Shown: positions 43,186-52,026 of the stretch, in pieces
Layout of the letters: every line of letters begins with the position of its first letter
Numbering within the stretch: position 1 is the first letter of the stretch
Assembly: GCA_050248275.1 (NCBI GenBank)
Contig: JBFWSR010000009.1
Coordinates: 1 to 64,000, forward strand
Length of the DNA stretch: 64,000 nucleotides
Source: CAILZL01 sp050248275
Lineage (GTDB): Bacteria; Pseudomonadota; Gammaproteobacteria; Steroidobacterales; Steroidobacteraceae
Direction: 5' to 3'
Program-made: the position numbers and the translations under genes
Notes under the pieces: model-generated
Told to the model about the DNA's origin: nothing
Databases searched by the model: none
What the model saw: the letters and a program-made list of their open reading frames with translations, nothing else

Positions 43186-44094
43186 TCATTGGCTCAACAG
43201 TTTCTGCACGATGGCGCGCAGCCAGCGATTACCTGGGTCCTCGTGCTGACATCTGTGCCAGTACTGTTTTATATCGAATTGCGGTAATGGATAAGGCGGT
43301 CGAAGTACTCGTATATTTGCCGAGCGGGCAAAAATGTCACCGACATACTTTGGCAGGGTCACAATCAGGTCTGTCGATTCAATGACCATCGGGATGCTCA
43401 ACAGGTGCCGGGAGCGCAATGATTCCCGTCGCCGAATGCCATGTTGCCGCAGATAGTGCTCGACGATCTCATGGCTGCGCCCCTCCGTATAGATGATTGC
43501 ATGGGGTAGTTCCCTGAATTGGGCTTGCGTCAGCTTGCTGCGCACTACCGGATGCCTGGCGCGTACAAGACAGGCAAAGCCCTGGCGACTTAGCTGTTGC
43601 TGAAAAATATCCGAACCATCAAGGTCGGGAAAATAGCCGAATGCCAGATCAACGTCGTTTTTCTGTAATGCGGCGTTCAATTCCCGGTATGGCATGGAAA
43701 CCATGTGGATATCGACGGAGGGTGCCTCGTGTTTCAAACGGTTCAGCAACCACGGCAGCAGCACCATCTCGCCGATGTCGGATGTTGCGATGGTGAAGGT
43801 ACGGCATGCGCTTTTCGGATCGAATTTGGGCGCGGCCACCACATTCTCGCGCACATTGGTCAATATCGACTGAATCATCGGGGCCAACTGTACTGCTCTG
43901 GCTGAAGGTTGCATCCCGTTTCGGGTCTTCACGAATAAGGGGTCACCAAGCTGTCCGCGCAGTTTCCTCAAGGAATGGGAAACTGCCGGTTGGCTTAATT
44001 CAAGCTCCTCGGATGCGCGGCCAACATGACCATGCCGCCACAGCGCGTCGAAAACACGCAGCAAGTTCAAGTCAAAATGAGGAGGCTTGTTCAT
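43186..44094 (-). CDS. LysR-family transcriptional regulator
   Basis: 302 residues. The winged helix-turn-helix spans about residues 7-66 (NLLRVFDALW, ELSQPAVSHSLRKLRGQLGDPLFV), and the periplasmic-binding-protein-like effector domain follows (about 90-295). The sequence is of the NodD/LinR/NahR type, judged by the HTH with DPLFVKTRNGMQP. It ends the accessory island and runs toward the catabolic genes. It likely controls them in response to an aromatic effector, but no target site (T-N11-A) was identified with confidence. Confidence 0.9.
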   Translation of the reverse strand: MNKPPHFDLNLLRVFDALWRHGHVGRASEELELSQPAVSHSLRKLRGQLGDPLFVKTRNGMQPSARAVQLAPMIQSILTNVRENVVAAPKFDPKSACRTFTIATSDIGEMVLLPWLLNRLKHEAPSVDIHMVSMPYRELNAALQKNDVDLAFGYFPDLDGSDIFQQQLSRQGFACLVRARHPVVRSKLTQAQFRELPHAIIYTEGRSHEIVEHYLRQHGIRRRESLRSRHLLSIPMVIESTDLIVTLPKYVGDIFARSANIRVLRPPYPLPQFDIKQYWHRCQHEDPGNRWLRAIVQKLLSQ

Positions 44095-44291
44095 TGGAGT
44101 TATTGATGCCGTTGTACTGGAGGAATGACTGGCTGGTCACAGATGGCTAACGCACTGACCTAAAAGGCGATGCGGGCGTTACGCAAACGATTTTAATGGC
44201 AGCGGAGGGAGGGAAGGATTAAGCAGGAAGATTGAATATCGGGCGGTTCGCCTCAATCGGCCCGGCCATATGGGCACAACGTGCGTAAGTA

Positions 44292-44327
44292 TTTCACTTT
44301 GTGGAAATTTTAAGTACACTTCGCGCC
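44292..44327 (+). promoter_or_regulatory. Candidate growth-rate-controlled promoter of rpsP-rimM-trmD-rplS
   Basis: TTTCAC (44292-44297) and TACACT (44315-44320) are separated by 17 bases. The -10 is followed directly by TCGCGCCCC, a GC-rich discriminator of the type that makes ribosomal promoters sensitive to ppGpp/DksA. Transcription would start near 44327. Confidence 0.55.
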
Positions 44328-44337
44328 CCATTTTCCG

Positions 44338-44375
44338 ACCCGGATAAAGCGCTGCGGTGCTTTGACCGGGTTTTG
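44338..44375 (+). promoter_or_regulatory. Leader hairpin of the rpsP transcript, possible attenuator
   Basis: ACCCGG (44338-44343) pairs with CCGGGT (44366-44371) and inside it AAAGC (44346-44350) pairs with GCTTT (44359-44363). The stem is followed by TTTTGGTCG. It lies about ten bases after the predicted start and 60 bases before rpsP, so it could attenuate transcription or bind an r-protein. Speculative. Confidence 0.4.
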
Positions 44376-44432
44376 GTCGTTTCAGGCTTATTTTCAACAG
44401 ATTTTTGGTCGGTTTTTGAGGCAATACAACTC

Positions 44433-44690
44433 ATGGTTACGATTCGGCTGACCCGTCGCGGCGCCAAAAAGCTGCCTTTCTATCACATCGTGGTTATTGA
44501 CAGCCGCAAGCGTCAGGGTGGCACGATCCTGGAGCAGATCGGCTTTTTCGATCCGGTTGCCAAGGGTAAAAGCGTCAAGCTGAACCTGGATCTGGCGCGC
44601 GTCGAACATTGGCAGAAGCAGGGTGCGCAACTGTCTGAGCGCGTGCAGAGTCTGGTCAAGGATTATCGCAAGCAGGCTGTTGCGGCCTGA
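44433..44690 (+). CDS. rpsP: 30S ribosomal protein S16
   Basis: 85 residues, the normal bS16 length. It begins MVTIRLTRRGAKKLPFYHIV and includes DSRKRQGGTILEQIGFFDP and RVEHWQKQGAQLSERV. The start is ATG 44433; the 44 residues that could be added upstream are not part of S16 and contain the leader hairpin. It is the first gene of the conserved rpsP-rimM-trmD-rplS operon. Confidence 0.98.
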   Translation: MVTIRLTRRGAKKLPFYHIVVIDSRKRQGGTILEQIGFFDPVAKGKSVKLNLDLARVEHWQKQGAQLSERVQSLVKDYRKQAVAA

Positions 44691-44720
44691 TTGGCGCGCA
44701 GCGCCGTGTGGGCGTCGGGG

Positions 44721-45320
44721 ATGAACGATCAAGCCCCGAAATTCCGCTCGCCGCAGACGCCTGATCCCGCTATGGAGTCCGGTTCGACCAATGAACGCCG
44801 GGTCATCATGGGAAAAATCAGAGCAGCGGTGGGACTGGCTGGCTGGGTGAAAGTCGAAACCTTTACCGAGCCTGCCGACAATATTCTGAGATACCGGACC
44901 TGGCAGTTGCGAACCCCAAGCGGGTGGTGCCCACTGCGACTCAAGCATAGTCGCTGGTCAGGTCGGGAGTTGCAGGTGCAGTTCGAGGGCATAGCCGATC
45001 GCGATGCCGCCGATCTGCTCAGGAATACCGAAGTGGGTGTGTTCCGGCGCGAGCTGCCGCCGCCTGCAGAGGGTGAATACTATCGGGACGATCTGCTGGG
45101 ATTGCGGGCATTGACGCCGCAGGGCCAGTATTTGGGACAACTGGATCATTATCTTGACAGTCCGGCACACCCGTACATGGTGTTGCTGGACCAGGATAAG
45201 AAGCAGGCCAGGGTTGAAAATCTGGTGCCGCTGGTCAAGGGGCGGATCATGAGTGTGGATTTCACGCAAGGTACGATGATCCTGGACTGGACGCTCGACT
45301 GGGTCGAGCCAGAGGTCTAA
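44721..45320 (+). CDS. rimM: Ribosome maturation factor RimM
   Basis: 199 residues from ATG 44721, with ATG 44772 as a shorter alternative because the first 17 residues look non-conserved. RimM binds S19 in the 30S head and assists 16S rRNA maturation. The N-terminal RimM barrel starts RRVIMGKIRAAVGLAGWVKVE (about residues 26-108). The C-terminal PRC-barrel includes EYYRDDLLGLRAL and VENLVPLVKGRIMSVD. It starts about 30 bases after rpsP. Confidence 0.95.
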   Translation: MNDQAPKFRSPQTPDPAMESGSTNERRVIMGKIRAAVGLAGWVKVETFTEPADNILRYRTWQLRTPSGWCPLRLKHSRWSGRELQVQFEGIADRDAADLLRNTEVGVFRRELPPPAEGEYYRDDLLGLRALTPQGQYLGQLDHYLDSPAHPYMVLLDQDKKQARVENLVPLVKGRIMSVDFTQGTMILDWTLDWVEPEV

Positions 45321-45364
45321 TGGATCGGTTGGATAAATTGTGACTGCCGGGGAAAGCAGAGTCG

Positions 45365-46102
45365 ATGCAGATTGCCGTCATCACGCTGTTTCCCGAGTTG
45401 GTGACCACGGCGGTCCAGGTAGGCGTGGTGGGTCGCGCGCTGGAACGCGGGCAGGTGGCTGTACAAGCTATCACGCCACGTGATTTCGCCGACGATCCCC
45501 GCCGTACGGTCGATGATCGGCCGTATGGGGGTGGTCCGGGCATGGTGCTGAAGGTGGAGCCGACACGCTCGGCTTTGCGCGCCGCCAAGGGTGGCTTGCC
45601 TGGCGGCAGCCGCAGCATCTATCTGGGTGCAGACGGGATGCCGCTGACCCAGGCGAAGGTGGCCGAACTGGCTGCGCTGCCGGGGTTGGTGCTGCTTGCC
45701 GGACGCTATGAAGGCGTGGATGAGCGCCTGTTGCGCACTGAAGTGGATGAAACCATTTCGATTGGCGATTACGTGCTCTCGGGCGGCGAATTGCCGGCGC
45801 TGGTGTTGATTGATGCCGTGGTGCGTACGCTGCCCGGTGTCCTGGGTGATGAAGAGTCCGCACAGCAGGATTCGTTCATGACCGGGTTGCTAGACTGGCC
45901 GCATTACACGCGTCCGGAAGAGCTGGAAGGTTTGCGGGTTCCCGAAGTGTTGATCGGCGGGAATCATGAAGCGATCCGCCGCTGGCGCCTGAAGCAGGCG
46001 TTGGGGCGGACGTGGTTGCGACGGCCGGATTTACTGGCCGTCCGACCGCTGAATGCCGAAGAGCAGACATTGCTGGCGGAGTTCAAGGCGGAGCAGGCCT
46101 GA
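45365..46102 (+). CDS. trmD: tRNA (guanine-N1-)-methyltransferase TrmD
   Basis: A 245-residue SPOUT methyltransferase that makes m1G37 in tRNA. MQIAVITLFPELV opens the protein. The trefoil-knot SAM site comprises LPGLVLLAGRYEGVDERL and DYVLSGGELPALVLIDAV, followed by RTLPGVLGDEESAQQDSF and the catalytic-loop WPHYTRPEEL. Length is normal and the position is canonical. Confidence 0.97.
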   Translation: MQIAVITLFPELVTTAVQVGVVGRALERGQVAVQAITPRDFADDPRRTVDDRPYGGGPGMVLKVEPTRSALRAAKGGLPGGSRSIYLGADGMPLTQAKVAELAALPGLVLLAGRYEGVDERLLRTEVDETISIGDYVLSGGELPALVLIDAVVRTLPGVLGDEESAQQDSFMTGLLDWPHYTRPEELEGLRVPEVLIGGNHEAIRRWRLKQALGRTWLRRPDLLAVRPLNAEEQTLLAEFKAEQA

Positions 46103-46168
46103 ACCCTGCTGTATGGAGATTCGGGTTTTATTTTTGATTTTTCGGGTTTTGAGCTAAGGCAGACACAC

Positions 46169-46513
46169 ATGAACATCATCAAGGCGCTGGAACAAGAACA
46201 GATCACTCGTCAGATCCCGGACTTCGGTCCCGGCGACACCGTGGTGGTTGAAGTGAAAGTGAAGGAAGGCGATCGTGAGCGCGTGCAGGCTTATGAAGGC
46301 GTCGTGATTGCCAAGAGCAACCGCGGCCTGAACTCCTCGTTCACCGTACGCAAGATTTCCCATGGCGAAGGCGTGGAGCGCGTGTTCCAGAGCTACAGCC
46401 CGGCCATCGGCGGCATCACCGTCAAGCGTCGCGGCAATGTGCGTCGCGCCAAGCTCTACTACCTGCGCGAACTGACTGGCAAGTCGGCGCGCATCGAAGA
46501 AAAGATCCAGTAA
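46169..46513 (+). CDS. rplS: 50S ribosomal protein L19
   Basis: 114 residues, standard bL19: MNIIKALEQEQITRQIPDF, then GDTVVVEVKVKEGDRERVQAYEG and the C-terminal GNVRRAKLYYLRELTGKSARI. It is the last gene of the rpsP operon, 66 bases after trmD. A strong intrinsic terminator follows about 60 bases downstream. Confidence 0.98.
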   Translation: MNIIKALEQEQITRQIPDFGPGDTVVVEVKVKEGDRERVQAYEGVVIAKSNRGLNSSFTVRKISHGEGVERVFQSYSPAIGGITVKRRGNVRRAKLYYLRELTGKSARIEEKIQ

Positions 46514-46572
46514 GTCGGCCGGCAGGTCGGAAAAGGATTCCGATCCTCAGGCCGCTGTTTGCTTGAATCAGG

Positions 46573-46611
46573 GCGAGTGTCAAGACCAGAACTTGGCTAC
46601 TCGCTTTTTTT
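46573..46611 (+). terminator. Intrinsic terminator of the rpsP-rplS operon
   Basis: GCGAGT (46573-46578) pairs with ACTCGC (46599-46604), with an inner CAAG/CTTG pairing, followed by a run of seven T (46605-46611). It is placed 60 bases after the rplS stop and before sppA. Confidence 0.88.
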
Positions 46612-46733
46612 GTGCTGTACAAGGAGGTATCCCGCAAGGGGATTTCCTTCGGTCACGATGCCGCGAGCGCAGGATGCGCAGGAGCGGCGCAGCCGTGATA
46701 AAAAGCAGCCGGAATCGCTGACAGGGCACAGGC

Positions 46734-48575
46734 ATGCATTACGTTTATCGCTTCTTTCGTTATTGCTGGTATGCGTTGGATGGCCTTCGCAAGGTGTTGC
46801 ACCTGAGCCTGCTGCTGCTGCTGCTGGGTCTGATCTGGGTTGCGGCAGCGCCGGAGATTCCGTTGATACCGAAATCAGCGGCGCTGGTGATTGCGCCGCA
46901 GGGCGCCCTGGTGGAACAGAACAGCGGCGGTCCGCTGGATCGTGCATTGGCTGAAGCATCCGGCGAAAAAGAATTTGAAGTCCGTCTGCGCGATGTGCTC
47001 GAAGCAATTCATCGCGCCAGGGACGATGGGCGTATCAAGATCATCGTGCTGGATCTGGATGGCCTGACGGGCGGCGGCATTGCCAAGCTGGAAGAGATTG
47101 CCCACGCCTTGCGCGAGTTTCGCGCCGCTGGCAAACAGGTGATCGCAATGGGGCAGTCGTTCGATCAGCAGCAGTACTACCTGGCCGCTCATGCCGATCA
47201 GATTTATCTGGACCCGCATGGCATGATCCTGATCAACGGCTTTGGCTATTACGGCCAGTATTTCAAGGATGCCATCGACAAGTTGGGCGTGACGGTCAAT
47301 GTTTTCAAGGCGGGAAAGTACAAGTCAGCCGTGGAGCCTTTCATTCGTCAGGACATGTCGCCTGAAGCACGCGAAGCCAATCAGCAGTGGTTGAATGGCT
47401 TGTGGACCACCTATCAGACAACGGTAACCCGGGCGCGCGGTCTGGCTGCAACGGCGCTGAGCGATTATGCCGAGCAGTTGCTGCCGGCCTTGCAGGCCAC
47501 CAAGGGCGATTTTGCACAACTGGCGGTGCAACGAGGTCTGGTCACCGAGCTGAAAACACGCGAGCAGGTGATTGAGCAATTACGTCTGCAGGTGGGTGAG
47601 GACGAAGACGATCATTCATACCAGCGTGTGTATTTCGAAGACTATCTCGCCGCCGAGCATGCCGAACATCCGCTGGAAAATCGCGGCGACAACAAAGTGG
47701 GCATTGTGGTTGCGGCAGGTGAAATCGTCGATGGCGAACGCACTGCCGGAACGGTGGGCGGCGAATCCATGGCCGAGCTGTTGCGCAACGCGCGCTATGA
47801 CGATGATGTCAAGGCTGTGGTCTTGCGGATCGACAGTCCCGGCGGCAGCGTCATGGCTTCCGAAGTGATTCGTCGCGAAATCGCCGCACTCAAGCAAGCG
47901 GGCAAGCCCGTCATCGCTTCGATGAGCAGTACCGCAGCGTCCGGTGGTTATTACATTGCCATGGATGCGGATGAAATCTGGGCCAATCCCGCCACCATCA
48001 CCGGTTCGATCGGCGTGTTCGGCATCGTGCCGACTTTTGAGCGTTCGCTTGGAAAACTGGGCATCAGCACCGATGGTGTGGGGACGACTTCCATCGCTGA
48101 TGCGTTGCGTATGGATCGTGCGATGAGCGATACCGCCAGAAAGGTTTATCAACTGACCGTCGAGCACGAATACACCCAGTTCGTTGATCGGGTGGCGCAA
48201 GCGCGGCATCAACCCTTTGAAGCGATCGACGCCATCGCCCAAGGGCGTGTCTGGGTGGCCGGCGATGCCAAGGCACGCGGTCTGGTGGATCAACTGGGTC
48301 TGCTCGACGATGCAGTCAAGGCGGCCGCCGCACGTGCGCAGCTTGGCGACAAGTATCGGCAGGAATACCTGGAAGTGGATTTGTCATGGCGTCAGGTACT
48401 GGCGCAGCAAGTCAATGCATTGTCGGGCAGGCTGACGCGCGTGCTGTTGCCGGACATGCATCTGTTGACCAGATTGCGCCAGCAGCTCTCGCCGCTGGAG
48501 CGGGAAGCACGTCGCCTGCAGCATTTCGCCAGCGCGCGCAACGTCTATTACTACTGTGCCTGTACCATCGAGTAA
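46734..48575 (+). CDS. sppA: Signal peptide peptidase SppA, long (67K) form
   Basis: A 613-residue inner-membrane serine protease with two S49 domains, as in E. coli. One N-terminal helix (about 21-38) anchors it with the catalytic parts in the periplasm. The lysine general base is Lys197 in FKAGKYKSAVEPF (N-terminal domain) and the nucleophile is Ser403 in STAASGGYYIA (C-terminal domain). IDSPGGSVMASEV (367-379) and GSIGVFGIVPTF are typical. It degrades cleaved signal peptides. It is the first gene after the rplS terminator, so it needs its own promoter. Confidence 0.96.
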   Translation: MHYVYRFFRYCWYALDGLRKVLHLSLLLLLLGLIWVAAAPEIPLIPKSAALVIAPQGALVEQNSGGPLDRALAEASGEKEFEVRLRDVLEAIHRARDDGRIKIIVLDLDGLTGGGIAKLEEIAHALREFRAAGKQVIAMGQSFDQQQYYLAAHADQIYLDPHGMILINGFGYYGQYFKDAIDKLGVTVNVFKAGKYKSAVEPFIRQDMSPEAREANQQWLNGLWTTYQTTVTRARGLAATALSDYAEQLLPALQATKGDFAQLAVQRGLVTELKTREQVIEQLRLQVGEDEDDHSYQRVYFEDYLAAEHAEHPLENRGDNKVGIVVAAGEIVDGERTAGTVGGESMAELLRNARYDDDVKAVVLRIDSPGGSVMASEVIRREIAALKQAGKPVIASMSSTAASGGYYIAMDADEIWANPATITGSIGVFGIVPTFERSLGKLGISTDGVGTTSIADALRMDRAMSDTARKVYQLTVEHEYTQFVDRVAQARHQPFEAIDAIAQGRVWVAGDAKARGLVDQLGLLDDAVKAAAARAQLGDKYRQEYLEVDLSWRQVLAQQVNALSGRLTRVLLPDMHLLTRLRQQLSPLEREARRLQHFASARNVYYYCACTIE

Positions 48576-48593
48576 TCCCTGGCAGGGGCTGGC

Positions 48594-49007
48594 GTGAAAC
48601 AGCGCAATCGGGATGACGGGGAATGTCAGGGTTCGGCCGCACAGCAGCTGCGGCTGGACAAGTGGTTGTGGCATGCACGTTTCTTCAAGAGCCGTTCACA
48701 GGCTACCGATGCTGCAGCAGGCGGCCTGGTGCATGTCAATGGCGAGCGGGTCAAGGCATCGCGTGACATCAAGGTCGGCGATCGCCTGGAAATCACTCGT
48801 GACGAATCGCGCTTTGAGGTGGTGGTGCTGGGCATGCCGCAGCGTCGCGGTCCGGCCAGTGAAGCGCGTTTGTATTACGAAGAAACCGTTGCCAGCATGC
48901 AATTGCGTACGCAACATCGTGAGCAGCAGCGTTATGCCGCTCCAGCGCCGGCACGCAAGCCGGACAAGCATGCGCGTCGCGCCCTGCGTGGCTTGAAGGG
49001 TTTCTGA
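48594..49007 (+). CDS. hslR: S4-domain heat-shock ribosome protein Hsp15
   Basis: 137 residues from GTG 48594. An S4 RNA-binding domain (about 20-80) is evident in LRLDKWLWHARFFKSRSQATDA and GLVHVNGERVKASRDIKVGDRLEI. The C-terminus is Lys/Arg-rich (ARKPDKHARRALRGLKGF), as in Hsp15, which rescues 50S subunits carrying nascent peptidyl-tRNA. It lies 18 bases after sppA. Confidence 0.9.
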   Translation: MKQRNRDDGECQGSAAQQLRLDKWLWHARFFKSRSQATDAAAGGLVHVNGERVKASRDIKVGDRLEITRDESRFEVVVLGMPQRRGPASEARLYYEETVASMQLRTQHREQQRYAAPAPARKPDKHARRALRGLKGF

Positions 49008-49074
49008 CCGCTCCTGACGGGCGAGCGCTGGAGCTTAAACCCGACACGCCGGACTTATACATACTGGAATCTCT

Positions 49075-49791
49075 ATGAACATCTCAGCCGCTTCCGGATC
49101 GCGCCAGTACAAGTACTACGACCTGATTCTGGGAGCCTATGTCTGTGTGCTGTTATGCGCCAACCTGATCGGTCCGGCCAAGGTATCGACCGTTACCATC
49201 CCTGTGTTTGGCGATGTCACGTTCGTGGCGGGCGTGCTGTTCTTTCCCATTTCCTATTTCTTTGGCGACGTGTTGACCGAGGTGTACGGTTATGCGCGCG
49301 ATCGGCGGGTAGTATGGAGCGGTTTTGCGGCACTGGTGTTCGCAGGGATCATGGCCGCCGTGATCGTGGCGCTGCCGCCCGCTGCTGCCTGGCGGGATCA
49401 GCAGCCGGCTGTGGAAGCTATCTTCGGCAGCACGCCACGCATTGTCACGGGATCGATCATTGCCTTCTGGTCGGGTTCTTTCGTGAACAGTTATGTGCTG
49501 GCCAAGATGAAGTTATGGACGCGGGGCCGTTGGTTGTGGACCCGCACCATCGGCTCGACGCTGTGCGGCGAACTGGTGGACTCGGCATTGTTTTACTTTA
49601 TTGCCTTTTACGGAGTATGGACCCTGGATCAATTGCTGGCAGTGACGATGACCCAGTATGTACTCAAGACCGCCTGGGAAGTGTTGATGACACCGGTCAC
49701 TTATCGACTGGTGGCCAGACTCAAGCGTGCAGAAAATGAGGACTACTATGACCGGGATACTAACTTCACGCCGTTTACGTTGAAGACCTGA
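49075..49791 (+). CDS. yhhQ: Queuosine precursor transporter, VUT/YhhQ family
   Basis: 238 residues with about six membrane helices. The family block VLFFPISYFFGDVLTEVYGYARDRRVVW is clear. EAIFGSTPRIVTGSIIAFWSGSFVNSYVLAKMK and TRTIGSTLCGELVDSALFY follow, with conserved charged and polar residues in helices as in YhhQ. It imports preQ0/preQ1 for tRNA queuosine. No other queuosine gene is in view. Confidence 0.92.
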   Translation: MNISAASGSRQYKYYDLILGAYVCVLLCANLIGPAKVSTVTIPVFGDVTFVAGVLFFPISYFFGDVLTEVYGYARDRRVVWSGFAALVFAGIMAAVIVALPPAAAWRDQQPAVEAIFGSTPRIVTGSIIAFWSGSFVNSYVLAKMKLWTRGRWLWTRTIGSTLCGELVDSALFYFIAFYGVWTLDQLLAVTMTQYVLKTAWEVLMTPVTYRLVARLKRAENEDYYDRDTNFTPFTLKT

Positions 49792-49831
49792 AAGTGTATT
49801 TGAGTGGGTTGTATTTGAAAAAGGAGTGACG

Positions 49832-50596
49832 ATGATGAGTCAAACGATCAAGCTGGCATTGTGTGCGGGCATGTTGAGCCTGCCCCTGGCGGCGTCTGCA
49901 GGCTGGACCGGCAAAGGCGAGGCAGGCGCGGCGTTGTCTACGGCGAATACGGGCGCCAAGACGACCACGTTCGCCGCCAAATTTGATGTGGCCAATGAAG
50001 TTGAAAAATGGAAGCATGCATTCGGCGGCTCCACCATTTACACATCTTCCAGAGCGGAAGCGAGCGCCACCGATCCGAATCCTGACGACAACACGACCGC
50101 CAAACGATGGGAGCTGCATGAACAATCGGACTACAAGTTCAGCCCACGCAGTTTCTGGTTTGGCGCAGTTCGTCATGAAAATGACGACATTGGGAGTTTT
50201 GAATATCAGACGGCATTGACCACCGGTCTGGGGCACAAATTTATTGAAAATGCCGAAACCAAACTGTCGGGACAGGTGGGCGTGGGCTATAAGCGTTTCA
50301 AACGCAACGGATCGGGAAGCGACGGCGATGCGATCGTGACCGGGTTGATTGACCTGAGTCAGGTGCTGACCGCCAACACGACATTGCTCGACAAGCTGTC
50401 TGTGGAGTATGGGTCCAGCAATACCCTGATTCAGAATGAACTGGCGTTACAGGTGAAGATGTCCGATGTACTGGCGCTGGCGCTGGGTTACCTGGTGCGT
50501 TACAACACCGATCCGGGTCCCCGCAAGTTTGGCGTGGGCGACTATGCCCATTCCGATCGTTTGCTGACGGCCAATCTGGTTTACGAATTCAAGTGA
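49832..50596 (+). CDS. DUF481 (YdiY-like) outer-membrane beta-barrel protein
   Basis: 254 residues from ATG 49832, five bases after AAGGAG. The N-terminal signal peptide (LALCAGMLSLPLAASA) is followed by the DUF481 pattern GWTGKGEAGAALSTANT and the regular alternation of a small barrel (WFGAVRHENDDI, GLGHKFIENAETKLSGQVGVGYKRF). The C-terminus ends in an aromatic/hydrophobic strand (LVYEFK). The family is induced by salt or osmotic conditions in some bacteria but has no settled role. It is convergent with sixA, one base apart, without room for a terminator. Confidence 0.85.
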   Translation: MMSQTIKLALCAGMLSLPLAASAGWTGKGEAGAALSTANTGAKTTTFAAKFDVANEVEKWKHAFGGSTIYTSSRAEASATDPNPDDNTTAKRWELHEQSDYKFSPRSFWFGAVRHENDDIGSFEYQTALTTGLGHKFIENAETKLSGQVGVGYKRFKRNGSGSDGDAIVTGLIDLSQVLTANTTLLDKLSVEYGSSNTLIQNELALQVKMSDVLALALGYLVRYNTDPGPRKFGVGDYAHSDRLLTANLVYEFK

Positions 50597-50597
50597 T

Positions 50598-51089
50598 TCA
50601 AGCCGGCCGTTGTGGATAATCGAATTCCACATGGATGCCCGTGGCAGGAAGCAAATCCTGCCACGCGTGCAAATCAAATTCCGCCGTGACGATGGCAGCG
50701 GTAGGCATGGCATCAATGCTGCGTTCCTGGGACAACAGATCGGCCAGTTCTGTAATCCCCGGGTTATGCGCCACCACCAGCAGATGTTTGGCCGATCCGC
50801 CATATTCTTGAATCGCTGTCAGCATCTGTTTTGAATCGGTCAGATACAATTCTTCAACGAACAGCAGTTTGGCGTTGCTGAAATATTTTATAAGAGCTTC
50901 GGTAGTTTGTCTGGTGCGCGTGGCCGGGCTGCTCAGTATCAGTTCCGGGCGTCGTCGTTGTGCTTTCATGCGTCGCGCCATTTCCAGCGCATCAAGCAGA
51001 CCCCGTTTGGTAAGAGGGCGGTCCCAATCCGGTTGATCGGGCAGGGGATTGTCGGCCTGGGCGTGACGCAGCAGGCTCAGGCGCTTCAT
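50598..51089 (-). CDS. sixA: Phosphohistidine phosphatase SixA
   Basis: A 163-residue branch-2 histidine phosphatase. The catalytic LRHAQAD has Arg8 and His9 at the N-terminus, and a second histidine lies in LLVVAHNPGI with SSPATRTRQT providing a basic phosphate pocket. E. coli SixA dephosphorylates phosphohistidine on the nitrogen-related PTS protein NPr. It is the last gene of the suf operon, 19 bases after the Rieske protein, an association that is not part of SixA's known role. Confidence 0.93.
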   Translation of the reverse strand: MKRLSLLRHAQADNPLPDQPDWDRPLTKRGLLDALEMARRMKAQRRRPELILSSPATRTRQTTEALIKYFSNAKLLFVEELYLTDSKQMLTAIQEYGGSAKHLLVVAHNPGITELADLLSQERSIDAMPTAAIVTAEFDLHAWQDLLPATGIHVEFDYPQRPA

Positions 51090-51108
51090 TGCGGATGTCC
51101 TTGCTTAC

Positions 51109-51420
51109 TCATGCCGGAACCTCCACTTCGATATTGTTGCCGTGAATACGTACCGGAAATGTCTGTACAGCTTCATAGGCCGGCGGCGATAGCGCTGCGC
51201 CGCTGCGCAGGCAGAAGCGCGCGCCATGTCTGGGGCAGATTATCTGGTCGCCTTCCAGACAGCCGCCTGCCATGCTGCTGCCATCGTGGGTACATTGATC
51301 TTCAATGGCGAACAGTTCACCCTCGATATTGCATACCAGCAGAAACAGGCTGCCGGTATCGATCTGGATGAAACCGCCGGGTGCAACCGCATTCGCGCCG
51401 GCTACGGGTAACCACGCCAT
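51109..51420 (-). CDS. Rieske [2Fe-2S] ferredoxin
   Basis: A 103-residue soluble Rieske protein. The cluster ligands are Cys43 and His45 (CTHDGSS) and Cys62 and His65 (CPRHGARF), in the normal CxH-x16-CxxH arrangement. There is no signal peptide. It resembles the ferredoxins of non-heme iron oxygenases and NirD. In the suf operon it could serve as an electron donor to an assembly factor or simply be a client. It starts 12 bases after sufT. Confidence 0.92.
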   Translation of the reverse strand: MAWLPVAGANAVAPGGFIQIDTGSLFLLVCNIEGELFAIEDQCTHDGSSMAGGCLEGDQIICPRHGARFCLRSGAALSPPAYEAVQTFPVRIHGNNIEVEVPA

Positions 51421-51432
51421 GAACTGTATCTC

Positions 51433-51984
51433 TTACAACATGCCGGTCTGCAGGCGCGCCACTTCCGACATCATGGTCTGATTCCAGGGCGGATCGAAAG
51501 TCAGTTCCACGTCGGCGCGCTTGATGGTGGGAATCACCTCGACCTTTTCGCGCACATCCGCCACCAGCACTTCGCCCATGCCGCAGCCGGGCGCAGTCAA
51601 GGTCATGGCGATGCGGGCAATGCGTGCGCCGTCGGTATCCGTTACTACCTGACAGTCGTAGATCAATCCCAGCTCGACGATGTTCACGGGTATCTCGGGA
51701 TCGAAGCACAGACGCATCTGGTCCCATACCAGCTTCTTGATATCTTCATCGGTGGCGTCAGGCGCGACCTCGATGGGCAGTTCCACCTCGCGACCGATGG
51801 CATCGGCGTTCTTGCCGGCAATGCGAAACAGGTTGCCTTCGATATAAACGGTAAAGCTGCCGCCCAGCGCCTGAGTGATGAAGCCGGTCTTGCCGGCGCG
51901 CAGCGTGACAGTCACGCCTGCAGGCACAATGACGGCTTCGACATCGCGCTGAATGGTGACCGGTTCGTGTTCATGCCCAAGCAT
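51433..51984 (-). CDS. sufT: SufT, MIP18/DUF59-family Fe-S maturation protein
   Basis: 183 residues. A first domain (about 1-80, HEPVTIQRDVEAVIVPAGV) is peculiar to bacterial SufT, followed by a DUF59 (MIP18) domain. That part has DQMRLCFDPEIPVNIVELGLIYD and MTLTAPGCGMGEVLVADV with the family's conserved cysteine, then DPPWNQTMMSEVAR. SufT helps mature Fe-S enzymes, for example aconitase, in other bacteria. The gene lies between sufU and the Rieske gene. Confidence 0.92.
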   Translation of the reverse strand: MLGHEHEPVTIQRDVEAVIVPAGVTVTLRAGKTGFITQALGGSFTVYIEGNLFRIAGKNADAIGREVELPIEVAPDATDEDIKKLVWDQMRLCFDPEIPVNIVELGLIYDCQVVTDTDGARIARIAMTLTAPGCGMGEVLVADVREKVEVIPTIKRADVELTFDPPWNQTMMSEVARLQTGML

Positions 51985-52026
51985 GGCGGGTTCTCTCTGA
52001 ATTCGCTTCTGGATGCATCGCAGGCA

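Noticed and set aside
35069..44094. The accessory region as a prophage or integrative element
   Set aside because: No integrase, transposase, tRNA end or flanking direct repeat was seen; it looks like ordinary chromosomal catabolic genes.
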